DNA from: an uncultured Muribaculaceae bacterium
Lineage (GTDB): Bacteria > Bacteroidota > Bacteroidia > Bacteroidales > Muribaculaceae
Length of the DNA: 64,000 bases
Assembly (NCBI GenBank): GCA_905233915.1
Contig: CAJOFM010000001.1
Coordinates: 145,475-209,474 of the forward strand
Reading direction: 5' to 3'
Notes under the pieces: model-generated
What the model saw: only the letters and a program-made list of their open reading frames with translations
Told to the model about the DNA's origin: nothing
The model's database searches: none
Made by a program: the position numbers and the translations under genes
Part shown: piece by piece, positions 1 to 11,500 of the stretch
Layout: each line of letters starts with the position of its first letter
Position numbering within the stretch: position 1 is the first letter of the stretch

Positions 1-515
1 TTGTGGTTGTGCTCGGTCATCTTGAGAGCCTTGGAAGCGTCCCAGTCGCCCAGAGTGGGCTCGTTGCCCACAACAGCCAGGGTCTCGCCGACACGCAATT
101 GCGGCGCGCGCACCTTTAACTGCACGATGGTCGCATACTTGCTCTTGGCAAGGGGTTGATGCTTACGCAACGCCACACAGTCGGTGAATGCCGAACTGTA
201 CATATAGCTGTCATCAGGCATGTCGTTCCAGTGGTCGTAGGTGTTATAACGAACCGCTTTGGCTGCGTTCAAGTCCAAGCGATGGGGAACAACCGTCCAC
301 TCGTGACGCATTTCTTTCCCGTCTCGCTCCACACTGTAGTAATAGTCGATATGACCTACCTTGGCGGGGACGTCGATGTCACATTTCCAGGTCGAGTCGG
401 TGGCGGGTTTCATGGCATGGCTGGTCACCTTGGCAGAATCGGACTTGTCCAGTATGTTGAGCACAAGGTTCTCGCCATAGATGGTGCCATACTCTATATT
501 GAATCTAACTTTCAT
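1..515 (-). CDS. malQ: 4-alpha-glucanotransferase (CBM20-containing), N-terminal part, truncated by window edge
   Basis: Minus-strand reading from ATG at 515: MKVRFNIEYGTIYGENLVLNI...VGETLAVVGNEPTLGDWDASKALKMTEHNHN, starch-binding-domain-like; lies next to a sugar MFS transporter. Confidence 0.7.
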   Translation of the reverse strand, partial: MKVRFNIEYGTIYGENLVLNILDKSDSAKVTSHAMKPATDSTWKCDIDVPAKVGHIDYYYSVERDGKEMRHEWTVVPHRLDLNAAKAVRYNTYDHWNDMPDDSYMYSSAFTDCVALRKHQPLAKSKYATIVQLKVRAPQLRVGETLAVVGNEPTLGDWDASKALKMTEHNH

Positions 516-547
516 ATTGTTTGGGTTTTAGTATTATCGTTAATGGA

Positions 548-1939
548 TTATTGAATAACTTTTTTCTTGGCAGGTATGATAAAAACAGAAATAGCGCCAA
601 GAACTAGCAGAATACCAGCAAGGAAAATCATGTTCACTTGATTGTCTCCAAGAGCCTTTAGAATATTGCCGCCCAGTCCTGAAATGACAAGTTGTGGTAG
701 GCATATTGTGCAGTTGAATAGTCCAAGATATGTACCCATTCGAGGATTTCCTTCAAGGGCATTAGTTACCAGAGTGAAAGGCATTGCTAACATTGCTGCC
801 CAAGTGAGACCTGTCAGGCCATAAGGCACCATCAAGACGTATTTCACTGGAATTGTGAAGGAACTGAAGAGTGTGATGTCAGTGCAATGGGGTACAAGAA
901 GGAAACCGATTGCGCCCACAAGTAGACTAAACGAGTAAGCAAGTTTAATGTTTTTGGCCTTAGTAAGCACTGCTGCCCAAATAATGCTGATAGCAGCCTG
1001 CACTGCCAACAGGTTGCCCACCCAATTGCCAGCGTCCTGATAGGCAGGAGTTGAAGCGTGCTTGGGGTCTAAGATATCAACACCAAAGCCGAGGTTGGCA
1101 ATAGCTCCATTGTTATAAACCCACATACACTGGAAAGCAGCCCAGCAGAAGAACTGAACCAATGCTACAGTGGCAAATACTTTTACGGCATGTTTGCCGG
1201 AACTCTCAGTATGGGACGCTATGTTATTTTCCTGCTGCTTTGCAGCCTCGCGGAATGATTCCATCTGAAGGGGGGTGTACTCCTTAACGTGTGTTGTGGT
1301 ATAAAGAACACACAGTATCAAGATTGCAGCACCTCCATAGAAGGACCATTTCACCGAATCGGGAATAACGCCATCAGGCGCATCATTACTAACACCGATT
1401 AAGGTTAAAACAAACGGGAAAAGGAATCCAACTAATTGTCCCGCATTGCACAGGAAACTCTGGATGCTATAGGCCTTGGCCTTCTGTTTCTCGTTGACCA
1501 TGTCGCCCACCATCATTTTGAAGGGCTGCATCGCCATGTTGATGCTGGCATCAAGGAACATGAGTGCGAAAAGGCCAAAGAGCATAGCACCAGACAAACC
1601 TAACAGCACTGTCTCTTTAGTTAGGCCAAGGTTGCCCGCGTTAGGCAATAAACACATGACAGCAACAGCAAAAGTTGCACCTAAGAACAAGTAAGGTATC
1701 CTACGACCAAAGCGGTTCCACGTTCTGTCGCTAAAAATGCCAACTAATGGCTGGACAATCATGCCGAGCAGTGGCGGTAAGATCCAGAAATAACTTAATT
1801 TGTGAGGATCGGCACCCAAAGTCGCAAAGATACGGCTGATGTTAGCGCTTTGAAGAGCAAATGCAATCTGCACTCCAAAGAAACCAAAGCTGATGTTCCA
1901 CAGCTGGTTGAATTTCAAATCCGGTTTAGTTTTCATCAT
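548..1939 (-). CDS. SLC45-family MFS sugar (maltose-type) transporter
   Basis: 463 aa multi-TM ORF; 'NQLWNISFGFFGVQIAFALQSANISRIFATLGA' and 'VGIFSDRTWNRFGRRIPY' motifs. Confidence 0.85.
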   Translation of the reverse strand: MMKTKPDLKFNQLWNISFGFFGVQIAFALQSANISRIFATLGADPHKLSYFWILPPLLGMIVQPLVGIFSDRTWNRFGRRIPYLFLGATFAVAVMCLLPNAGNLGLTKETVLLGLSGAMLFGLFALMFLDASINMAMQPFKMMVGDMVNEKQKAKAYSIQSFLCNAGQLVGFLFPFVLTLIGVSNDAPDGVIPDSVKWSFYGGAAILILCVLYTTTHVKEYTPLQMESFREAAKQQENNIASHTESSGKHAVKVFATVALVQFFCWAAFQCMWVYNNGAIANLGFGVDILDPKHASTPAYQDAGNWVGNLLAVQAAISIIWAAVLTKAKNIKLAYSFSLLVGAIGFLLVPHCTDITLFSSFTIPVKYVLMVPYGLTGLTWAAMLAMPFTLVTNALEGNPRMGTYLGLFNCTICLPQLVISGLGGNILKALGDNQVNMIFLAGILLVLGAISVFIIPAKKKVIQ

Positions 1940-2111
1940 AGTTGTAATATTTTTTAGTGTTCGGTAATAATTTCTAATGAATGCTATTTAATCACCTACA
2001 AATATAACGTATTACCATCAATTTTAATTATAGATAATGAGTAACAATCCAAAAAAATCAATGCAACCGATTGCATAAGCCACCCTATTTGGTCATTTAT
2101 AGGGATTTTTA

Positions 2112-2119
2112 TATCTTTG
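2112..2119 (+). promoter_or_regulatory. Bacteroidetes-type -7 element TATCTTTG upstream of ychF
   Basis: Matches TAnnTTTG, about 34 nt before the ATG at 2153. Confidence 0.5.
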
Positions 2120-2152
2120 CAGGCTGGAATATAACAAAAACAAGATAGAACT

Positions 2153-3256
2153 ATGTCACTACAATGTGGAATCGTGGGGTTGCCCAATGTGGGAAAGTCA
2201 ACCCTGTTCAACTGCCTGTCGAATGCCAAGGCGCAGTCGGCCAATTTTCCTTTTTGCACCATCGAGCCCAACGTGGGCGTCATTACGGTGCCTGATGAGC
2301 GCCTCAACGAGCTCGCCAAGCTGGTAAATCCCGCACGCATCGTCCCCACCACCGTCGAGATTGTCGATATCGCCGGCCTGGTCAAGGGTGCAAGCCGCGG
2401 TGAGGGCCTGGGTAACAAGTTCCTGGGCAACATCCGTGAAACCGACGCCATCATTCACGTGCTGCGTTGCTTTGACGATGACAACGTGACCCACGTTGAC
2501 GGCACCATTGACCCCGTGCGCGACAAGGAGGTCATCGACCTGGAGCTGCAACTGCGCGACCTGGAGACCATCGAGAGCCGCATCAGCCGTGTGCAGAAAC
2601 AGGCACAGACCGGCGGCGACCGTGAGGCCAAGGCACAATACGAAGTACTCAAACGCTATAAGGAAGCCCTCGAACAAGGCCTCAACGCCCGCTCGGTGGA
2701 ACTGCTCAACAAGGACGAGGAGAAGATTGCCCACGAGCTGTTCCTGCTGACCAACAAGCCGGTGATGTATGTGTGCAACGTGGACGACAAGAGCGTGGTT
2801 AACGGCAACGCCTATGTTGACGCCGTGCGCGAAGCCGTCAAGGACGAGAATGCCCAAATCCTGGTGGTTGCCGCACAAACCGAGAGCGAAATCGCTGAAC
2901 TCGAGGATTATGAGGAGCGCCAGATGTTCCTCGCCGAAATCGGTCTGGAGGAGAGCGGTGTGAACCGTATCATCAAGTCGGCCTATGCCCTGCTGAACCT
3001 CGAGACCTTCCTCACCGCCGGTCCCAAGGAGGTGAGGGCCTGGACCTACCGCCGCGGCAGCAAAGCCCCGCAATGCGCCGGTGTTATCCACAGCGATTTT
3101 GAGCGCGGCTTCATCCGTGCCGAGATCATCAAGTATGACGACTACATCCACTATGGCAGTGAGGCCGCCGTCAAGGAAGCCGGCAAGCTGCACATCGAGG
3201 GCAAGGAATATGTCATGCAGGACGGTGACATCGTGGTGTTCCGCTTCAATGTGTGA
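2153..3256 (+). CDS. ychF: Redox-regulated ATPase YchF (Obg-family GTPase)
   Basis: [42 protein letters not shown]; full-length 367 aa. Confidence 0.97.
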   Translation: MSLQCGIVGLPNVGKSTLFNCLSNAKAQSANFPFCTIEPNVGVITVPDERLNELAKLVNPARIVPTTVEIVDIAGLVKGASRGEGLGNKFLGNIRETDAIIHVLRCFDDDNVTHVDGTIDPVRDKEVIDLELQLRDLETIESRISRVQKQAQTGGDREAKAQYEVLKRYKEALEQGLNARSVELLNKDEEKIAHELFLLTNKPVMYVCNVDDKSVVNGNAYVDAVREAVKDENAQILVVAAQTESEIAELEDYEERQMFLAEIGLEESGVNRIIKSAYALLNLETFLTAGPKEVRAWTYRRGSKAPQCAGVIHSDFERGFIRAEIIKYDDYIHYGSEAAVKEAGKLHIEGKEYVMQDGDIVVFRFNV

Positions 3257-3291
3257 TTTAGGCTTTAGGTGTTAGGCTTTAGGTATTAGGT
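3257..3291. repeat. Heptamer array (TTTAGGC/TTTAGGT/GTTAGGC/TTTAGGT/ATTAGGT), 5 units
   Basis: Direct reading; starts on the base after the ychF TGA. Confidence 0.85.
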
Positions 3292-3301
3292 TATTTTAGA
3301 G

Positions 3302-4507
3302 ATGGCAAGTAGGATACTCCTGGTCAACAAGTTCTACTATCCCCGTGGCGGGGACTGCATTGTCACGCTCAACACCGAGGCGATGTTGCGGGACTGTGGC
3401 CTGGAGGCCGACGTGTTTGCCATGGAGTATCCCGAGAACCTGAACGCACGCTACAAGTCGCTGTTTGCAAGCGAGGTGAGCTTCGGCGGCGGCATGGGCA
3501 ATCTGCTACGCGCCTTGAAACGCACCATGGGCTTGGGCGACGTGAAAGAGCGCTTCGAAGCCGTGCTCGACGAGTTCAAACCCGACGTCGTGCATCTGCA
3601 CAACATCCACAGCTACCTGTCGCCCGTCGTTGGTGAGCTGGCCCACAAGCGGGGCATCCGCGTGGTGTGGACGCTGCATGACTACAAGCTGCTGTGCCCC
3701 CGCTACGACTGTCTGAGGGACGACAAGCCCTGTGAGAAGTGTTTCGGCGGTAGCAAAGTTCATGTGCTCACCAACAAGTGCATGAAAGGCTCGCTGCCCG
3801 CCAGCGGTGTGGCATGGCTTGAAGCCCTCAAATGGAACCGCGCGACACTGGAACGCAATACCGACGTGTTTGTGTGCCCCAGCGAGTTCATGGCCAGCAA
3901 GATGCGACAGGGCGGTTTTGACCCAGGCAAGATCAAGGTCCTCAACAATTTCCTTGATCCCGTGAAGCTCAAGATATACCAAAACACCGAGAGCAATGCC
4001 CAGCGCCAGGATTACTACTGCTACGTCGGACGACTCTCGCAGGAAAAAGGTGTCACCGACATGCTGGAAGCCGCGTCCCGCCTACCCTACCAGCTCAAAG
4101 TTGCTGGCGGCGGCCCGTTGGAAGCCGAACTGCGGGAGAAATATGCCCGCTGCCCCAATATCGAGTTTTTGGGAATGCTTGATGCACAAGGAGTCGTCAA
4201 CGTGCTCACGGCGGCTAAACTGAGCGTTATTCCCTCGCAGTGGTATGAGAACAATCCGCTGAGCGTTGTCGAGTCGTTATGTGCCGGCACTCCGGTCGCC
4301 GGGTCGCAAATAGGCGGCATCCCCGAACTCATCGACAGCAGCAACGGCGTCACGTTCCAACCCTTCAACCAGAAGGCCCTTTCAACGGCCATCACCATGT
4401 CGATGACCCGCGACTGGAACCACGCCAGGATTGCCCGCCAGGCCCTCGACCGCTTCTCAGCCTCCAACCATCTCAAGACCCTGCTCCATGACATTTATAA
4501 CGTGTGA
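3302..4507 (+). CDS. Glycosyltransferase family 4
   Basis: 'VHLHNIHSYLSPV', 'YVGRLSQEKGVTDMLEA', 'NPLSVVESLCAGTPVAGSQIGGIPELI'. Confidence 0.9.
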   Translation: MASRILLVNKFYYPRGGDCIVTLNTEAMLRDCGLEADVFAMEYPENLNARYKSLFASEVSFGGGMGNLLRALKRTMGLGDVKERFEAVLDEFKPDVVHLHNIHSYLSPVVGELAHKRGIRVVWTLHDYKLLCPRYDCLRDDKPCEKCFGGSKVHVLTNKCMKGSLPASGVAWLEALKWNRATLERNTDVFVCPSEFMASKMRQGGFDPGKIKVLNNFLDPVKLKIYQNTESNAQRQDYYCYVGRLSQEKGVTDMLEAASRLPYQLKVAGGGPLEAELREKYARCPNIEFLGMLDAQGVVNVLTAAKLSVIPSQWYENNPLSVVESLCAGTPVAGSQIGGIPELIDSSNGVTFQPFNQKALSTAITMSMTRDWNHARIARQALDRFSASNHLKTLLHDIYNV

Positions 4508-4557
4508 TTCCAGTCACGCATTAACGATGATGATGCCGCTGATCTTCTTATTGAAGG

Positions 4558-6015
4558 TCAGTGGTTTTTCCAGAACCATGGTGTGAAGATGACCAGCATG
4601 GTGAAGATTTCCAGACGTCCCATCAGCATCAGCGCCGACAATATCCATTTAACCATTGTGGGCAAAATGCTCCATGACATCGTCGGGCCGATTTCAAGGC
4701 CCAGCGTGGGACCGACGTTACTGCCGCAACTCAAAGCAATAGTGAACGAGTTAGTGCTGTCCACCCCAGCAAGAATCATGATGAAGTAGGCTGTGAAACA
4801 CAAGACAATGTAAGCAAGGAAAAATGCCATCAACGTTATCTGTACAGGGGTGTGCACCATCGAGTCATTGACCTTGACAGGAAGCAATGCCTTAGGGTGA
4901 AGCATGTGGCGTATCTCATTGCGCAAGACTTTCAAAGCGATAACACCGCGCGCGCACTTAAAACCGCCCGCCGTACTGCCCGCACAACCACCAAAGAACA
5001 TGCACAGACTGAGTATCACCCATGTGATGTGATGCCACTGCGCCGCGTCCTCGTTGAACATACCCGTCGTGGTGAGGAACGACACAACCTGGAACAACGA
5101 GACACGGATGGCGTCTGAGACGTTGTAATGATTATACTTCAGCAGGAAATAGACAATGAGCGCTGTCGAAACCACCACCAACGCCGCATAGAGGCGGAAT
5201 TCGGCATTCTTGAGCAAGTGCTTGACCTTGCCCTTGAACAACGCAGTGTAGAGCAAAGCAAAACTGATACCCGAGAGAAACATGAACACGATAGCAGTGT
5301 AATCGATAGCAGGATTATTGAAGTAACCCGTACTGGCGTCATGGGTGGCAAAGCCGCCTGTGGCAGTAATGGTCATCGCATAATTGACGGCGTCAAATGG
5401 ACCCATTCCAAAAATGAAGAAGCACACGGCGCAGGCGAAGGTCAACAGCAAATAGACGCCCCACAAGGCCTTGGCGGTGGTGGTCAGGCGCGGATGCATC
5501 CTGCTCTTAATCGGGCCCGTAGCCTCGGCAGCGAACACCTTCACCGTCCCGCCGACAAATGACGGAATAATGGCAATCGTAAAAAACACGATACCCAAGC
5601 CGCCAATCCATTGGGTCAACGAGCGCCAGAAAAGGATGCCATGCGGCAATCCCTCCACCTTGTCAATCACAGTCGCCCCGGTTGTCGTCAACCCCGACAT
5701 TGTCTCAAAGAACGCGTCGGGCACACTGTGGATATATCCCCCGATGAGGAACGGCAACATCCCGAACACCGCAAAGGCAATCCACACGACCGTTACCAGC
5801 AGATAGGCATCACGGCGGCTCAAGGTGCTCGTCGCATGACGGCCTAACAGCCTGAACATCAATCCTGTCAAGCTTGTAATGGTAATGGTGAACGCAAAGG
5901 CCGCGATGTCACTCTCCATGTAGCATATGCCCAAGATGAGGCTCAACGACATGAACGCAGCCTCTATCCACAACAGAGTGCCCAAAATCTTGAATATCAA
6001 TCGTCGGTTGAACAT
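4558..6015 (-). CDS. trkH: Trk potassium uptake protein, TrkH family
   Basis: 485 aa; 'LTTTGATV', 'TATGGFATHDASTGYF', 'SLCMFFGGCAGSTAGGFKCAR'. Confidence 0.93.
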   Translation of the reverse strand: MFNRRLIFKILGTLLWIEAAFMSLSLILGICYMESDIAAFAFTITITSLTGLMFRLLGRHATSTLSRRDAYLLVTVVWIAFAVFGMLPFLIGGYIHSVPDAFFETMSGLTTTGATVIDKVEGLPHGILFWRSLTQWIGGLGIVFFTIAIIPSFVGGTVKVFAAEATGPIKSRMHPRLTTTAKALWGVYLLLTFACAVCFFIFGMGPFDAVNYAMTITATGGFATHDASTGYFNNPAIDYTAIVFMFLSGISFALLYTALFKGKVKHLLKNAEFRLYAALVVVSTALIVYFLLKYNHYNVSDAIRVSLFQVVSFLTTTGMFNEDAAQWHHITWVILSLCMFFGGCAGSTAGGFKCARGVIALKVLRNEIRHMLHPKALLPVKVNDSMVHTPVQITLMAFFLAYIVLCFTAYFIMILAGVDSTNSFTIALSCGSNVGPTLGLEIGPTMSWSILPTMVKWILSALMLMGRLEIFTMLVIFTPWFWKNH

Positions 6016-6027
6016 TGCTCAGGACTA

Positions 6028-7374
6028 TCAGATAAAGTATTTCTCGATACGGCTAATGTCTGTTCCATGGCAGAACACAACCACAACGTCATCAGGCTGG
6101 ATTTGGGTCTCGCCATTGACGAGCAAGCCCACGCCATTCCTCACCAAACCACCCAGCTCGATTTCAGGCGGCAAGTCCAAGTCACGCACTTTGTGACGGG
6201 TGATGCGCGACCTGGGATAGGCCGTGAACTCAGCGACGTCGGCATTGACTGCCATGAGATTGCGGATGTTGCGCACATCGCCGTTGAGCAACAGCTGGTA
6301 GATGTGGCTGGCGGTAAGAGCCTGCTTGTTGATGATGGTCCCGATATCCACATTTCCGGCAATGTCCATGTAATCCATGTTCTCGATCATGGCAATGGTC
6401 TTTCTCACACCCAGCTGCTTGGCCGTGAGACACGCCAGGATGTTGGCTTCGGCATTTCCTGTCAAGGCAATAAACGCTTGAGCAGACTTTATGTTCTCTT
6501 CCTGCAAGTTGGCCACCGAGCGCCCGTCGGCGTTAATGACCATCACGCGGTCGGTATCCACCAGGTCGATGAGTTCCTCGCAACGGCGTGTGTCATTTTC
6601 AAAGATTTTTGCCCTCATGCCCTGGGGTAGCATGTTGACGACCCTGACGGCGGTTTTGCCGCCACCCACGATGAAGACGTTTTTCACATCGGGGTAGTCT
6701 TCCTTGCCCATGATGCGCTTCATGTTGGGGATAAATTCCCGTGTGGTCATGAAATATACATAATCACCTGTCTTGAGCATGTCGTTGCCCGACGGCATGA
6801 TGGTATCATCACCACGCTTGATGGTGACGACATGATAAGGCGAATCGGGCTTGAAAATCTCCTTGAAGGGTTTGTCTAGGATTTCACAAGTCTCGCGGAC
6901 CTTGATGCCCAACAACGTGAGCAGTCCGCCGTAAACATCCCAACGCTGACGCACCCATGTCAATTTCAATCCGTTGATGATATCGAGTGCAGCAAGGTTA
7001 TCGGGATAGATGACAGACGAGATTCCGGCGGCCTTAAACGCTTCGATAATCTGCGGTTCCACGAACTCCGCATTCTCTACCTTGGCCACGGTTTGCCGAG
7101 CACCCATCGATCTTGCCAACACGCACAGACTCAGGTTCAGGTTCTCGTCACGAGTGACCGCGATAAAGAGGTCAGCACGGCGTATCCCAGCATCTCTAAG
7201 GGCTTGAATGGGCGTACTTGGCGACGAGTGGATGGTCATCAGGTCACAGTCGGCCTGAATGCGTTCCAGTTTCTCCTCATCATCATCGATGATGACGATA
7301 TCCTGCTTGATCTTTGAAAACAAGTCAGCAAGATGAGCTCCAATGGCACCCGCGCCTACGATAATGACTTTCAT
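6028..7374 (-). CDS. trkA: Trk system potassium transporter TrkA (two RCK N/C modules)
   Basis: MKVIIVGAGAIGAHLADLFSKIKQDIVIIDDDEEKL; second Rossmann 'VFIVGGGKTAVRVVNML'. Confidence 0.93.
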   Translation of the reverse strand: MKVIIVGAGAIGAHLADLFSKIKQDIVIIDDDEEKLERIQADCDLMTIHSSPSTPIQALRDAGIRRADLFIAVTRDENLNLSLCVLARSMGARQTVAKVENAEFVEPQIIEAFKAAGISSVIYPDNLAALDIINGLKLTWVRQRWDVYGGLLTLLGIKVRETCEILDKPFKEIFKPDSPYHVVTIKRGDDTIMPSGNDMLKTGDYVYFMTTREFIPNMKRIMGKEDYPDVKNVFIVGGGKTAVRVVNMLPQGMRAKIFENDTRRCEELIDLVDTDRVMVINADGRSVANLQEENIKSAQAFIALTGNAEANILACLTAKQLGVRKTIAMIENMDYMDIAGNVDIGTIINKQALTASHIYQLLLNGDVRNIRNLMAVNADVAEFTAYPRSRITRHKVRDLDLPPEIELGGLVRNGVGLLVNGETQIQPDDVVVVFCHGTDISRIEKYFI

Positions 7375-7583
7375 ATATACTAATCTTTGTTATGGGCGTT
7401 ATTTAATCCAAGGCATTAGCGATGGATGTCTTGACACGGGCAAAGGTATTGATAATTTTCATCAAACAAGCAATTAAGGCGTTTTTTTGCCTTCAGATAA
7501 TATTTTTTTATCTCTAACGGTATTACCCCATCCATGTTTCCATTGAAAAACACAGAGAATGAACAGATAAAGAAAAAGTTTAC

Positions 7584-7591
7584 TACCTTTG
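7584..7591 (+). promoter_or_regulatory. -7 element TACCTTTG
   Basis: TAnnTTTG upstream of the ORF; suggests the true start is the downstream ATG at 7629. Confidence 0.4.
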
Positions 7592-7628
7592 CATGAATAA
7601 TATTAATAAAAGAAAACCGATCAGACTT

Positions 7629-8399
7629 ATGAACGTTAAACTGCATACACCCAAGACCCTGAAAGCAGGCAGCGGGATGTCATCAATGAAACAGTTCTTG
7701 CTGTCACTCTTAGCCACCACGGTATCGATTGCCCTCACTTTTGGTACGGCCGCCGTCGTTGACTACTACAAGAAAAAAGCAGCCAAGAAGGAGATGGTGA
7801 TGATGGTCATCAGCGACTTCGACAAGACCATTGATAATGTGATGAAAGCCGATACGGCACTCCGTGAAGCCTGCCGCTTGGAACTGGAATTAGCGAATCA
7901 TCCCGAGGAGTACAATAGCAAGCGATTCTCATTCCCCAGCCTATGGTCAAGTGTTATCGAAATGGAGTTTCCTGAAACCACCCAGAAGGTCTTCTCCTCA
8001 AGCATTGAGACTTTCAACACCATCGGTAACGCCAATTTTGTCAATGAGGTCTCGTCATTCTATATCAATCGCGACAAATATAAGACTTACGTGATTGAAC
8101 AGCTCAAGAATGATGTAACTAATAATAATACGTTGTCCTCGCTAAAGTCATTGTTAAACATCAGTTTCCCAGAATATGTATTAGTGAATTGGACTATGCT
8201 GCAAGAGCTAAAGGACAGTCGCGACAAATGTATGCAAATAATGCATGTGAGCGAAGAGGACTTACAAGCTTTCTCAAAACAGCAACAAGTTTCTACAACA
8301 AAAGACCCTGAAGCTATTGCCGAGCATCAGAAAATGATTGACGAATTCTCAGCCACATTAACAAAGATTGAGGAAGCCAAGGATAAGATCAAAGACTAA
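7629..8399 (+). CDS. Hypothetical single-TM protein with coiled-coil periplasmic part
   Basis: N-terminal 'FLLSLLATTVSIALTFGTAAVVDYYKKKAAKK' TM; track ORF starts at 7593. Confidence 0.7.
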   Translation: MNVKLHTPKTLKAGSGMSSMKQFLLSLLATTVSIALTFGTAAVVDYYKKKAAKKEMVMMVISDFDKTIDNVMKADTALREACRLELELANHPEEYNSKRFSFPSLWSSVIEMEFPETTQKVFSSSIETFNTIGNANFVNEVSSFYINRDKYKTYVIEQLKNDVTNNNTLSSLKSLLNISFPEYVLVNWTMLQELKDSRDKCMQIMHVSEEDLQAFSKQQQVSTTKDPEAIAEHQKMIDEFSATLTKIEEAKDKIKD

Positions 8400-8454
8400 A
8401 ACCCTATCCATCGTTTTTGGGGCCAAATCACATTGGTGCATCAAGACACATTGC

Positions 8455-8483
8455 CCCCGAAAGTAATTGACATACTTTCGGGG
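8455..8483. terminator. Bidirectional terminator-like hairpin between convergent genes
   Basis: Perfect 11-bp inverted repeat CCCCGAAAGTA / TACTTTCGGGG, 7-nt loop; no long U tract. Confidence 0.5.
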
Positions 8484-8514
8484 ACACTTATGTTCAGATT
8501 CTGGAACTTCCTGT

Positions 8515-11500
8515 TTACTGGAAGGCGTTCTCGCTCAGGCCCTTGCCGCCGATAGCGAGATCCTTCATATACTCGGGAACAGGCTTGCCCAGATACTTGT
8601 CCACATAGAGCTTGGCAAGGTACTGGCCGAGCATGAAGCCGTGGCCACGCAGACCGGTCAACAGACCCACCTCGGGGTCGATGATGTAACGCGGCTCGAT
8701 GTAGTAACCTGCCCAAACGGCATGGAAGCCGACGGATGCCAGGTTAGGAATCCACTGGGCAAACATCTCGCTCACAATCTTGAGGAAGGCCTGACTGTTG
8801 TACTTCAGGTTCTGGCGTGCCTCATAGGCGTCGCAGTCGGGTGACGCACAACCGATGATTTGTCCCGTGTGCAGGAACTGCTGGCCGTAAACGGCGTTGA
8901 AGCCCTTGTAGTGACGACGGTCGATAATCATGTCGAGCGAGTCGCCGTTCACACCCATATTGGGCAGGCGGCGGGTGATGAATGCCTGGTGCTTGACGGG
9001 ATAGAGCTGGGTGTCGATGCCAAGCATGTCGGCAAATTTCTCAGAGCCCCAACCCATGGCGTTGACAAAGTGGTCGCAGGTGTATTCCACGTAGTGCTTG
9101 TCGTGACGGCGCACCAGCACGCGGTACTTGTCACCGACACGCTGAACACTCAGCACCTCGCAGTCCTCGAGCACCTCGCCACCATGCTGCTTGCCCACGT
9201 TGCGCACGTAGTCAATCGTGCGGCCCGGGGTGGCCTGCCAGCAGTTCTCGGAAATCAAGGCGTGACTGTAGATATTATCGTTGGGGTTCCAGTACGGCGA
9301 AATCACCTTGGTGAAGTCCTTGCGGTCAATCATATAGGCCTCGCTCCAAGCGCGTGAGGCGTCGAGCGAACGGTAGGTAGCATCATCATGCACGAGGTTG
9401 ACATAGCGGGTCATCTTCAGGTCGATGTTGCAATGGGCCTGGTCGTCGCGGAAGATTTCCAGGTTGTGCATGGCAATGTCGCTGATGTCGGGGTTGGAGA
9501 AAGCGGGACGTCCACCGCCGATGCAACGCCACGTTGAACCGCGGTCGTAATTGACCAGGATGGTGCGCTTGCCAGCCTCGGCAAAGTAACGGAATGCCGC
9601 GCTACCGGCCATACCACCGCCAGCAACGATGATTTCGGTCTCGGCTTTCTCGATGACCGAGCCATGCTCAAAGACGAAGGTCTCCTGGGATTCACCATTA
9701 TAGACATCACCCAGGGTGACCTGGTTGGCCAGCGGGGCACGCGGGGTGCTGTCGCCAGTCACTTCGATGCCGTGGGCACGCAGAATCTGCTTGGCTCGAG
9801 AAACACAGCGCTTACCGCGGCAGGGACCCATACCCATGCGGGTGGTGTGCTTGAGTTCGTCTACCGAGATGTACTTGCGGTCGCCAACCACAGCCAGCAG
9901 GGTCTGCACATCCACATCCTCGCAGTGGCAGACGAAGGACTTGCCTTCCTCGGGGTTGGTGAGGGGTCGCAGGTTCAAGGGCTCGGGATAGCGTTCCTTG
10001 ATAATGAAACCTTTCACTTGGTTCAAATCATCGACCTGGGTTGCCTGGACGCGGGCAACATTGGTCTTGTTGTCTTTCTTGAGCACCTTCTCGATGAGGC
10101 CTTCGCCCACCTTGGCACCATTGTCATCAACCAGGAAGACTTCCTTGCCCTCTTCCACCTCATATTCAACAGGCAGGAAGACCACATTCTTGCGCTTGTC
10201 GTAGCCGAAGATGGCCAGACCCGGGCAGTGGTTCACGCACTGCATACAGCCGATGCACTTGTCGTAATCGACCATAGGCACCGACGAGGTGGTGGGCTTG
10301 GTGATGGCACCCTGCGGGCAGGCAAAGGTGCAAGGATTGCAAGCAAACCCGTAGAGGCAGTTGATCTGCACATAGGGCTTGAGCGCCATACGCTCCTCGT
10401 CGGGAACGCGCGGAGCATCGAGCAGACGCACGGGACGCTGCTGCGAGTCGATATACTGGCGGGAAACCTCGAGATAGTCCTCATAGGGGAAACGGAGACC
10501 CATTTCCTGAGCCACCTCATAGGCCACCTGTTTACCACGCAACACGGCGCTGGTGCCCTCGCCGATGCGGACAGCATCGCCGGCACCATAGACGTTGCGG
10601 CCAAATACCGAACGACCCTTCACGAGCAACTGATTGTCGGGAATCAGACCCGTGCAGATGTTGATGATATCGATGTCGTCAATCACACGCTCGGTGCCGG
10701 GAATGGGTTGGAAATTCTTGCACTCGGCGATGACGGCACCGGTGACGCCGGTGTAGTCCTCGTTGGGGATGGCGCGGATGAGCACGTGTGAAGTCATGAT
10801 GGGAATGCCCAAGCGGCGCACGCGGTTGGCCTGCACGGGGAAACCACCCTCGTGGTCCATACCCTCGATAATGGCCTTGATGGTTGCGCCGGCCTGCATG
10901 GCCTGATAGCTGGTGAGGTAACCGATATTGCCGGCACCCACAGTGAGCACGCGCTTGCCCAGCAGGGTGTGCTCCTGGTTCATCATCTTCTGGAACACCG
11001 CAGCGGTGTAAACGCCCGGCACGTCGTCATTCTCAAACACGGGCATGAAGGGAACGGCACCGGTAGCCACAACCAGATGGTCGGCATCGATGTAGCTCAC
11101 CTCCTGGGTGACGATATTCTTCAAGGCGATGCGGCGACCTTCGAGCAGGTCCCACACGGTATTGTTCAACAGGATGCCGTCGTGGTTGTCGCCGGCAAGG
11201 GTTTTGGCAATGTCAAAACCGCGCATGCCACCAAACTTCTGCTCCTTCTCGAAGAAGAAGAACTGGTGGGTCTGCATATTGAACTGACCACCCTCGGTAG
11301 CATTGTTATCCACCACAATGTTGGGAATACCCAGTGCGGTGAGCTGCTCACGGCAGGCAAGTCCTGCAGGACCGCCACCGATGATGGCAACAGTGGTCTT
11401 GTAAATCTTGGTCTCGCTTGCAGCACGGGGCTTACCCTCGGGCATATATTCCTTGGGAATCTCGCGCACCTCTTTCACACCGTCAACGCTGGTGATGCAG

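Noticed and set aside
2198-3193. 331-aa ORF antisense to ychF
   Set aside because: Shadow ORF caused by codon bias of the well-supported ychF; no family motifs.
9664-10791. 375-aa and neighbouring plus-strand ORFs antisense to the oxidoreductase fusion
   Set aside because: Antisense shadow; the minus-strand protein has clear cofactor motifs.
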